DNA of 64,000 nt from Sphingomonas sp. SORGH_AS_0879 (GTDB lineage: Bacteria; Pseudomonadota; Alphaproteobacteria; Sphingomonadales; Sphingomonadaceae). The translations under genes were made by a program, and so were the position numbers. The stretch is taken from assembly GCF_030819175.1 (NCBI RefSeq), contig NZ_JAUTBJ010000002.1, positions 444,001 through 508,000 of the forward strand. Direction: 5' to 3'. Numbering within the stretch: the stretch's first letter is position 1; the number at the start of each line of letters is the position of its first letter. The notes beneath the pieces were generated by a model. It worked only from the letters and a program-made list of their open reading frames with translations. It did not search any database and had not been told where the DNA came from. Shown here one piece after another: positions 57,491 to 64,000 of this stretch.

Positions 57491-58882
57491 TCAGAATCGG
57501 AAATTCGCCTCCAGCCCCAGCATCACGATCGTGTGGGCCGGGCCGGTCTGCTTGATGAAGTCGCCAGGTGCGAAGGCCGACAGCGACCCGGACAGGTTGA
57601 GTTCCGGCGTCGCCTGCCAGTCGATCGCCGCTTCCGCCTCCGCACCGATGAACCGGGCGGTCGCCGATCCTGCGGGGCGGATGAGGTTGCCGGGGATGTC
57701 GTAAAGGCCATCGGCCTTGGCGAAGCGCCAATAGGCCATCGTCGCGACGCTGCCCGAGACGTTGCCGCCGAACGACGCGGTGACCCGCGGGTTCACCGAG
57801 ATGATGTTGTAGGGGCCGACCGGCGACAATTCGCCGAAATATTTGCCCTTGGGGAACAGTGCGTTGAACGTGCCCAGATGCCTGTCGTCGGGATTGCGAT
57901 CCCCGCTGGCGATATTCATGCGCAGGGTCGCGTCGGGCATCCATCGTAGCTGATCGAACCGGTGCCCGCCCTCGACCGCGACGGTCCAGGCGGAGATCGG
58001 TCGGTCCGCGAAGCGCCCGAACTGGTACACGCCCTCGGCATTCCAGTGCCAGCCGTCCCGCTTGCCGGACAAGCGCGCGCCGAGGCTGTGGCGCAACTCG
58101 CGCCCTTCCGTCCCGCCGAACCGCGCCGCGCGGTTGCGATAGCCGAGATAATAGAGGTCGATCCCGCCGCGGGACGCATAAGCCCCCCAAAGCGACTTGG
58201 TGCGCGAGCGTCGGTCGTCGAACGTGCCCATGCCCGGCTGTACGGGCTGGACCGCGATCAGGCTGACCGTCGCGCTGCCCAGCGAGGCGAGCGCGCGGAA
58301 ACCGTCGAACGCCAGCGGCACATTGGGGCCGTATCGCGTGCCGACCAGGCGTTCGGTGCCGAGCGCGATCATCTGGCGCCCGGCGCGAAGCGTCATGCCA
58401 TATCCTTCGCGATCGCCGGTCATGGCGTCGCCGAGACGCACGTCCGCGAAGCCCTGGAGCAGATCGACCCGCGTCTGGTCGATCGGCCCGGCCTGTGGCG
58501 CGACGCCGATGGCATAGGCGGCGATCGGCTGGACGAAGGCGCGCACGCGACCCATGTGCAGATCGGCATGGGGGACGAGCCGCACCCATTGATAGCCGTC
58601 ATTCGGAGCGGCGGCGCCACCCCAGAGATTGTCACGATAGCTTTCGTTGCGGACGCGCAGTTCGACGCCGGTCGTCGCATAGGCATCTTCGGCAAGCGGG
58701 ATGTATTTGAACGCCTCGGTCCAGCGACCGGTGCGGTCGGCGGGATCGGCGAGATGCGACCAGTCCTCGTCATAGCGGGTCGTGGTCAGGGTCGGGGGCT
58801 GCCATGCCTCCAGCGTCTGCGCGGCGACGGGGGCCGCAAGGCCCATCGCCAGCGCCGAAGCCGCGAGCGTGAAGCTACGCAC
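57491..58882 (-). CDS. Alginate-export-type outer-membrane porin
   Basis: The 463-residue protein has a signal peptide (1-21, APVAAQ) and a beta-barrel pattern with many alternating strands (ATTGVELRVRNESYRDNLWGG, RAGRQMIALGTERLVGTRYGPN). It belongs to the Alginate_exp (AlgE-like) domain family and ends with the C-terminal phenylalanine NFRF. In non-alginate producers such proteins are generic outer-membrane channels. Its start overlaps the DoxX stop by 8 bp. Confidence 0.87.
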   Translation of the reverse strand: MRSFTLAASALAMGLAAPVAAQTLEAWQPPTLTTTRYDEDWSHLADPADRTGRWTEAFKYIPLAEDAYATTGVELRVRNESYRDNLWGGAAAPNDGYQWVRLVPHADLHMGRVRAFVQPIAAYAIGVAPQAGPIDQTRVDLLQGFADVRLGDAMTGDREGYGMTLRAGRQMIALGTERLVGTRYGPNVPLAFDGFRALASLGSATVSLIAVQPVQPGMGTFDDRRSRTKSLWGAYASRGGIDLYYLGYRNRAARFGGTEGRELRHSLGARLSGKRDGWHWNAEGVYQFGRFADRPISAWTVAVEGGHRFDQLRWMPDATLRMNIASGDRNPDDRHLGTFNALFPKGKYFGELSPVGPYNIISVNPRVTASFGGNVSGSVATMAYWRFAKADGLYDIPGNLIRPAGSATARFIGAEAEAAIDWQATPELNLSGSLSAFAPGDFIKQTGPAHTIVMLGLEANFRF

Positions 58883-59312
58883 GACGCCGTTCGCGTTCGG
58901 CGACCAGCGCCGCCAGGACGAAGCCGCCGATCAGGCCGAGATGCTCGAAAAAGGCGTTGGTGGCCATGAAGCGGTCCTGCCCGGCAGGCATGGTCCAGAA
59001 GGCGTTGGCGGTGAAGGCGGCGAGCAATGTGAACACGCCAAGCATACCCGCGCCGAGCCAGATCAGGCGGCCCGACAGGATCAGCAGCGGTCCGACGATC
59101 TCGACGGCGATCGTGAGCGCGGCCCAAAGCTGCGGCGCGTTCATCCCGAAATGGGCCTGTTCGGCCACCGCTGCGGGCCAGTCGCTCGCCTTGACGACGC
59201 CGCCCAGCAGATAGGCGCCGACCAATAGCAGGCGCGCGAGGAACCAGGTTGGGCGCCATTCGAGCACGGCGTCGACGAAGCGCGGTTCGCCGGAGGGGCG
59301 GCCGGGCGTCAC
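58875..59312 (-). CDS. DoxX-family membrane protein
   Basis: The 145-residue protein has four hydrophobic segments (LARLLLVGAYLLGGVVKASDW; LWAALTIAVEIVGPLLILSG; LIWLGAGMLGVFTLLAAFTANAFW; LGLIGGFVLAALVAER), as in DoxX/DoxD-type quinone or thiol-redox-associated proteins. It overlaps the VOC gene stop (ATGA at 59309-59312) and the porin start, so all three are tightly coupled. Confidence 0.88.
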   Translation of the reverse strand: MTPGRPSGEPRFVDAVLEWRPTWFLARLLLVGAYLLGGVVKASDWPAAVAEQAHFGMNAPQLWAALTIAVEIVGPLLILSGRLIWLGAGMLGVFTLLAAFTANAFWTMPAGQDRFMATNAFFEHLGLIGGFVLAALVAERERRRA

Positions 59313-60205
59313 TTCCCGCTGCCCGCATGCACCTCGGCGATATAGCCGCCGGGGAATTGCAGCATGACGGCGCGGCGATCGCCGACGGTATAGGGCGGGA
59401 CGATGACCTTCACATCGGCGGCCACCGCGCGGGCCAGCGTGGCGTCGAAGTCCGCAACCTCATAGCCGGTCAGCTCGCGCCCGTAAGGCCAGGTCAGCGC
59501 GCCATCGGTGACCAGCAGCGTGGTTCGGCCATAACCGGATGTCAGCCGGATGCGGCGATAGGGCTTGCCCGGCTGGCCGATCTCCTCGCCGGGGGCCGCG
59601 CGATCGTCGGACAGGATGCTGGCGTGGGCAAAGCGGGTCCAGCTGCGGACATAGGCATCCGCCGTGTCGGCGGTCAGGTAGACGCGGCTCTCCGGCACGC
59701 TGGCGGGCGCGGGGTAATCGGGCGTCTTGGTGTGCCAGTAGAGTTGCATCACGCTGCCGCCCGGCCATTGGACCAGCGTGTCGCGGCCGATCGGGTCGGG
59801 GAAGGTGTCGACCACCCGGACCGCCCCGGCGGCGCGCGCGGCGGCGACGGCACCGTCCATGTCCTTGACGAGATAGCCGACGCGCTCCTCGCCGAAGGGA
59901 TAGGGGATCGGCGTCACGAAGCCGAAGACCGAGACGCTGCCGACCGGCGTGATGACGACTTGCGACCGCGTCCGGCTGGGGGTCGGCGTCACTTGGAAAA
60001 TGCCGCCCGGATTGGGCTTGCCGCCAAAGGTGGCGACGAAGCTCTGGATGAACCGGTCGAAGTCGGCGACCGGCACATAGACATGGGTCGTGTCATATTG
60101 CGGACCGACCGAATAGTCCGCGCTCGCAGGCTGGCGGGCGGCGACCGGCACGGCGGGCGTCGCACCGAACAGCGCGACGGCGAGCAGGAGGATCGTGCGC
60201 TTCAT
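59309..60205 (-). CDS. Exported VOC (glyoxalase-fold) protein
   Basis: The 298-residue protein has a signal peptide (about 1-24, AVPVAAR) and two VOC/glyoxalase-like modules: the first from about 40 (DTTHVYVPVADFDRFIQSFV) with RVGYLVKDMDGAVAAARAAG, the second from about 170 (RVYLTADTADAYVRSWTRF) with GYEVADFDATLARAVAADVKVIVPP. Such proteins bind metal or small electrophiles; periplasmic export is unusual for glyoxalases. ATG 60205 follows AGGGAGA, with the amidohydrolase stop 14 bp upstream. Confidence 0.85.
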   Translation of the reverse strand: MKRTILLLAVALFGATPAVPVAARQPASADYSVGPQYDTTHVYVPVADFDRFIQSFVATFGGKPNPGGIFQVTPTPSRTRSQVVITPVGSVSVFGFVTPIPYPFGEERVGYLVKDMDGAVAAARAAGAVRVVDTFPDPIGRDTLVQWPGGSVMQLYWHTKTPDYPAPASVPESRVYLTADTADAYVRSWTRFAHASILSDDRAAPGEEIGQPGKPYRRIRLTSGYGRTTLLVTDGALTWPYGRELTGYEVADFDATLARAVAADVKVIVPPYTVGDRRAVMLQFPGGYIAEVHAGSGK

Positions 60206-60219
60206 CGTCTTGTTCTCCC

Positions 60220-62151
60220 TCATACCGCCCAGCAGCCGCAGCCGAGCGAACCCCAGAAGCTCTGCACGTCCGCCGCCGGCACGTTCGCGCCCAGGGCGGC
60301 GGCATGGTCGTGGCCGTGGACGGAGCAGGCGCTGGCGCAACCACAGGCACTGGCGAGTTTCGCGCTCGCCTCGGGCGCGCGGTGATAGCCGCCGAACGTC
60401 GCGACCGGCGACCAGTCGGGCATCGGGCGCGGCAGGGCGGGCGCGAGCGTCGCGAAGTCGCCGTCGCCGTGCACGACCTGGCCGCCCAGCAGCGTCAGGA
60501 CGGAGCGGATGTGTGGAATGGCGCTTTCCGGCACCGCGAAATAATCGTCGGACAGCACCGCCAGATCGGCGAGTTGCCCCGCCTTGATCTGCCCCTTCTT
60601 GCCGACCTCGTTGGAGAACCAGGTGTTCTCGTGCGTCCACATCCGAAGCGCCTTTTCGCGGCTGACGCGATTGGCGCCGGGGTAGAGTGAGAGGCCGCCG
60701 ACGGTCTTTCCCGTCACCAGCCAGTTCAGCGACACCCAGGGATTATAGCTGGCGACCCGCGTCGCATCGGTGCCCGCGCCGACCGGAATGCCCGCCGCGA
60801 GCATCCGGGCGATCGGCGGCGTCCGCTCGGCGGCCCTGGCGCCATAGCGTTCGACGAAATATTCGCCCTGATAGGCCATGCGATGCTGCACCGCGATGCC
60901 GCCGCCCAGGGCGGCGATCCGGTCGATATTGCGGTCGCTGATCGTCTCGGCATGGTCGAAGAACCAGTTGATGCCGGTCAGCGGAATGTCGCGATGGACC
61001 TTTTCATAGACGTCGAGCGCGCGGCCGATCGTCTGGTCATAGGTCGCGTGAAGCCGCCAGGGCCAGCGATGCTCCGCCAGCAGACGGATCACGGGTTCGA
61101 GGTCGCCCTCCATGCCGGGCGGCATGTCCGGTCGCTCGACGCGGAAATCCTCGAAATCGGCAGCGGAGTAGACCAGCATCTCGCCCGCGCCATTGTGGCG
61201 ATAGCTGTCGTCGCCCTGGCCGGGCTTCACCTGTTTCACCCAGCCCTGAAAGTCGGCCAGCTCCTCCTTCGGCTTCTGCGTGAACAGATTGTAGCTGATG
61301 CGCAGCGTGAGCTGGCCGTCGGCGTGGAGCTGTTCGATGATCCGATAGTCGTCGGGATAATTCTGAAAGCCGCCGCCCGCGTCGATCACCCCGGTCACGC
61401 CCAGCCCGTTCATCTCCCGCATGAAGTGGCGGGTCGAGTTGATCTGATAGTCGGGCGGCAGCTTGGGCCCCTTGGCGAGAGTCGAATAGAGGATGGTCGC
61501 GTTCGGCCGGGCCAGCAGCAGGCCGGTCGGGTTGCCGCGCGCATCGCGCACGATCTCGCCGCCGGGCGGGTTCGGCGTGTCCCTTGTATAGCCGACCACG
61601 CGAAGCGCCGCGGCGTTCAGCAGCGCGCGGTCATAGAGGTGGAGGATGAAGACTGGCGTGTCGGGCGCCACGGCGTTCAGCTCGGCGATGGTCGGCAGGC
61701 GCTTTTCGGCGAACTGATGCTCGGTAAAGCCGCCGACGACGCGAACCCATTGCGGCGCGGGCGTGTTGTCCACCTGTCGCTTCAGCATCGCCATGGCGTC
61801 GGCCAGCGTCGCCACGCCGTCCCAGCGCAGCTCCATATTATAGTTCAGCCCGCCACGGATGATGTGCATATGGCTGTCGATCAGCCCCGGAATCACCCGG
61901 CGTCCGCCTACGTCGATGACGGTGGCGTCGGCCTTGGCTGCCGCGCGGGCCTCGCTCTCGCTGCCGACCGCCAGGAAGCGGCCGTCACGGATGGTGATCG
62001 CCTCGGCCTGCGGGTTCTCGCGATCGAGCGTCGCGACGCGGGCGTTGAGGATCAGCAGGTCGGTCATGGGCGGATTCCTGTTGGCGGCGATCAGCGGAAG
62101 CATGGCGGTGGCGGCACCGCCCAGGACGACGGCGCGCCGGGTGGCGGTCAT
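60220..62151 (-). CDS. Amidohydrolase (YtcJ-like) with Cys/His-rich C-terminal tail
   Basis: The 643-residue amidohydrolase superfamily (TIM-barrel) enzyme has metal ligands in IDSHMHI (about 92-98), further histidines in RLHATYDQT and FFDHAE, and the Asp in GAGTDATRV. The N-terminus TRRAVVLGGAATAM suggests Tat export; this start is supported because its ATG overlaps the XapX stop (ATGA). The last ~45 residues add a Cys/His-rich tail (ACGCASACSVHGHDH ... GCGCW) that may bind an extra metal. Exact substrate unknown; amides, ureas or lactams are typical. Confidence 0.88.
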   Translation of the reverse strand: MTATRRAVVLGGAATAMLPLIAANRNPPMTDLLILNARVATLDRENPQAEAITIRDGRFLAVGSESEARAAAKADATVIDVGGRRVIPGLIDSHMHIIRGGLNYNMELRWDGVATLADAMAMLKRQVDNTPAPQWVRVVGGFTEHQFAEKRLPTIAELNAVAPDTPVFILHLYDRALLNAAALRVVGYTRDTPNPPGGEIVRDARGNPTGLLLARPNATILYSTLAKGPKLPPDYQINSTRHFMREMNGLGVTGVIDAGGGFQNYPDDYRIIEQLHADGQLTLRISYNLFTQKPKEELADFQGWVKQVKPGQGDDSYRHNGAGEMLVYSAADFEDFRVERPDMPPGMEGDLEPVIRLLAEHRWPWRLHATYDQTIGRALDVYEKVHRDIPLTGINWFFDHAETISDRNIDRIAALGGGIAVQHRMAYQGEYFVERYGARAAERTPPIARMLAAGIPVGAGTDATRVASYNPWVSLNWLVTGKTVGGLSLYPGANRVSREKALRMWTHENTWFSNEVGKKGQIKAGQLADLAVLSDDYFAVPESAIPHIRSVLTLLGGQVVHGDGDFATLAPALPRPMPDWSPVATFGGYHRAPEASAKLASACGCASACSVHGHDHAAALGANVPAADVQSFWGSLGCGCWAV

Positions 62152-62405
62152 GCCGCGCGCTCGGCGGCTTCGTTGTTGGAGGGCAGTCGGCCCAGCACAT
62201 GCTCGGAGCAGGAGGTGCGGATCGTCGCGGCCTCCTGTCGGCTCGCGAACAGGCTCTTGGCGAGCGGTACGACCTGTTCGCCGACCAATATGCCCAGCAG
62301 CCCCACCAGCGCGATCGCCGGTGGAGCGGGCGACCGTACCTTGAGCAGTCCGTAGATGACGCCGACAAGCACGCCCGCCGCGATCGAGATCAGGTACGGC
62401 CGCAT
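62148..62405 (-). CDS. XapX-domain membrane protein
   Basis: The 85-residue protein has two hydrophobic helices (LISIAAGVLVGVIYGLLK; AIALVGLLGILVGEQVVPLAK) with the PxPxAxALVGLLGILxGE signature of XapX (DUF1427). It then carries a soluble tail with one Cys. XapX proteins often sit beside YcaC hydrolases and amidohydrolases, as here. Its stop overlaps the amidohydrolase start, and it starts 3 bp after the YcaC gene. Confidence 0.9.
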   Translation of the reverse strand: MRPYLISIAAGVLVGVIYGLLKVRSPAPPAIALVGLLGILVGEQVVPLAKSLFASRQEAATIRTSCSEHVLGRLPSNNEAAERAA

Positions 62406-62408
62406 GGC

Positions 62409-63068
62409 TCAGTGACCGCCTTCGGAGGCGCCGAACATCGTCCTGGCATAGGTGATGCCCAGGCCGTAGCCGCCGCCGAACTTCTTCGCGACCCCGGTGG
62501 TGGCGTCATAGGTTTCGGTCCGCGCCCAGTCGCGCTGCAACTCCAGCAGATATTGAAGCGCGGTCATCGGCTTGGCACCGAGCTGGATCATCCGCTGGCA
62601 GGCGCGCTCATGCGCCTCCTCCGAAATGTCGCCGCAGGCGTCCGAGATGAAATAGCAGTCGAAGCCCTGGTCGATCGCCGACGCGACCGGCCCGACGATG
62701 CAGACGCTGGTCCACAGACCGGCGAAGACGATCCGCTCCTTGCCGATGCGGTTGACCTCCCCGATCACGGCGGCGTCCTCCCAGGTGTTCATCGAGGTGC
62801 GGTCGAACATCGCCTGGCCGGGGAAGGGCGCGGTGACCTCGTCGAACATCGGGCCGGAAAAGCTCTTCTCGGCGACGGTCGTCAGGATCGTGGACACGCC
62901 GAATGCGGCTGCCGCATGGCTGACGAGCGCGGCGTTGTTGCGGAGCAGTTCGGGCGCGATCGACTTGGTCGCAAAGGACATTTGCGACTGGAAGTCGATC
63001 AGGACGAGCATGTGGTCGGTGGGGGTGATGAGCGACTTGCCCGGGGTCGGCGTGGCGGTGATCGGCAT
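62409..63068 (-). CDS. YcaC-type isochorismatase-fold hydrolase
   Basis: The 219-residue hydrolase has the full catalytic set: Asp in MLVLIDFQSQM, Lys in TTVAEKSFSG and the nucleophile Cys in AGLWTSVCIVGPV. The C-terminal part has ISEEAHERACQRMIQLGAKPMT, typical of the YcaC group. Substrate unknown. It contrasts with the Cys-less relative at 8.3 kb. ATG 63068 follows AGGAAA. It appears to be the first gene of the tight run down to the sensor kinase. Confidence 0.92.
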   Translation of the reverse strand: MPITATPTPGKSLITPTDHMLVLIDFQSQMSFATKSIAPELLRNNAALVSHAAAAFGVSTILTTVAEKSFSGPMFDEVTAPFPGQAMFDRTSMNTWEDAAVIGEVNRIGKERIVFAGLWTSVCIVGPVASAIDQGFDCYFISDACGDISEEAHERACQRMIQLGAKPMTALQYLLELQRDWARTETYDATTGVAKKFGGGYGLGITYARTMFGASEGGH

Positions 63069-63222
63069 GGCTCGATTTCCTTTCTTCGGCTGCGCGCATC
63101 CGGCCCGGACCCCGGTCCGGGGCAGGGTTCGGATCTGCGGTGTTCGGATGTCTTGTGGTGGCGCGTCGGTCGGCGGTCTTGGACGATCGTGACGCGAAGA
63201 GGACGCGGCGAACGCGCCGCGA

Positions 63223-63537
63223 TCAGAGGGACAACAGGCCGAGCGCGTCGATCTGCGCCTGCGAGAAGCCATGGGTCGCCAGCGGCGGCGCAAGGTCATC
63301 GGCGGCCCGGCGCCGGCGGCGGCTCGCGCATACGAACCGGCGGACCGCCTCCAACCGGGGATCGGCGAGCGATGTGGGGCGGTTCTGGCCGAAGACCAGC
63401 GCCGCCGCCCGGCCGAGGATGCCCGCCGGTGCATCCCGGGACTGCTCGGCGCAACCGCAGCGCTCGGCGTCCTGAAGGGCGATGGAGACGGCGGCCCATT
63501 CGTGGCGGGACAGCGTGGGTTCGGCGGTGGCGGACAT
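63223..63537 (-). CDS. Small conserved-type hypothetical protein
   Basis: The 104-residue soluble protein has helical segments (SRHEWAAVSIALQDAERCGCAEQS; ADPRLEAVRRFVCASRRRRRAAD; GFSQAQIDALGLLSL) and a CGC plus a later Cys. I do not recognise a characterised family. ATG 63537 follows GGGAGC; the 57-residue upstream extension looks spurious. It lies 154 bp upstream of the YcaC gene on the same strand and may be its first co-transcribed member. Confidence 0.7.
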   Translation of the reverse strand: MSATAEPTLSRHEWAAVSIALQDAERCGCAEQSRDAPAGILGRAAALVFGQNRPTSLADPRLEAVRRFVCASRRRRRAADDLAPPLATHGFSQAQIDALGLLSL

Positions 63538-63758
63538 GGACAGGCTCCCGTTATGGCAACCCGATCGTGCGCGCCCCGGTCCCGAAGCGGCAGCCGTAAA
63601 AGTCCGATCCATTTGTTCGACCGAATGGAAAAGCGGCGGCTTCCGGGGCCCCCACGCACAGCGAGAGCCGCCCGGCCCGTTCGTGCAAGTGGCGCATCGG
63701 ATATGCAATCGCCGGTCCGGTCATCCGGGGCACCACGCTCCCACGAAGGGAGACGAAC

Positions 63759-63872
63759 ATGGCACCGGAACCGGATCAGGACGATGAGGATGGGCGCGAG
63801 GAACGGCTCGACGAGGCGATCGAGGAGAGTTTCCCGGCCAGCGATCCGCCCGCGACCGGCGACTTCGCCTGA
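63759..63872 (+). CDS. 37-residue acidic protein
   Basis: A short frame has a good ribosome site (AAGGGAGA) and an ATG at 63759. The product is very acidic (PEPDQDDEDGREERLDEAIEE) and ends in SFPASDPPATGDF, a C-terminal pattern (EESFPASDPP) that recurs in many small proteobacterial proteins. Function unknown. Confidence 0.7.
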   Translation: MAPEPDQDDEDGREERLDEAIEESFPASDPPATGDFA

Positions 63873-63976
63873 CAGGGGCCAGCCGACGTGCGGATCGTGC
63901 CAATTGCAACGCGCTTCTACAATCGCCGGGCGATCGAACGGGGCAGGGTGCGGGAAACCGAAAAGGGAAACCCGCC

Positions 63977-64000
63977 ATGCTTCATCATCAGGATCGATCC
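63977..64000 (+). CDS. Possible gene start, cut by window edge
   Basis: An ATG at 63977 after AAAAGGGAAAC opens eight codons (MLHHQDRS) before the window ends. The ribosome site is reasonable, but too little sequence remains to identify it. Confidence 0.35.

Overview
The window is about 64 kb of GC-rich chromosome that reads as a Sphingomonas-type alphaproteobacterium. This is inferred from gene content and style: large TonB-dependent receptors with a GDIVVTG-like TonB box, a cobS/cobT-like pair beside J-domain and BolA genes, DUF2093 behind xseA, a PhaB-type reductase, and many copies of an intergenic inverted repeat built on CTTCGACTTCGCTCAGGCTG. Protein-coding density is high. I saw no tRNA, rRNA, CRISPR array, insertion sequence or prophage.

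Region 1-13.5 kb is mostly housekeeping: the end of hemH, phaB, a phytase-like esterase, rpmB, a tadA-type deaminase with a P-loop kinase-like gene, an OmpA lipoprotein, a CorC/HlyC-type protein, a frameshifted glycerophosphodiesterase, an isochorismatase-fold hydrolase, purD, and the xseA-DUF2093-M23 peptidase operon. purD and xseA diverge from overlapping start codons.

Region 13.5-26 kb is an outer-membrane uptake island: three TonB-dependent receptors with an aspartyl/asparaginyl beta-hydroxylase between the first two. Upstream of each receptor lie GTCA-type heptamers repeated every 11 bp, which match the layout of a PhoB (Pho) box. I infer possible control by phosphate starvation. The receptors end in strong terminators.

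Region 26-51 kb returns to core functions: clpB with a heat-shock-type promoter, an M16 protease, a DUF885 protein, a TonB-like protein, purK, a frameshifted purE that now reads through into purK, gpmA, DUF1272, glmM, a dicarboxylate symporter, a decayed aldo/keto reductase, a POT peptide transporter, a nitroreductase, a GntR regulator, a PepSY membrane protein, an RHH protein, cobT, cobS, a J-domain protein, bolA, GST, NUDIX and a pirin.

Region 51.5-63.9 kb is an accessory block. A pirin gene and an unusual LysR-TMEM175 fusion diverge from each other. Facing the fusion is a long, tightly packed minus-strand run: a small Cys-containing protein, a YcaC-type hydrolase, an XapX protein, an amidohydrolase with a Cys/His-rich tail, a VOC protein, DoxX, an alginate-export-type porin, a YoaK (DUF1275) protein, an alpha/beta hydrolase whose nucleophile serine is alanine, and a soluble sensor kinase. 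I take this block to be the best candidate for an undescribed pathway or stress-response system; its substrate cannot be read from the sequence.
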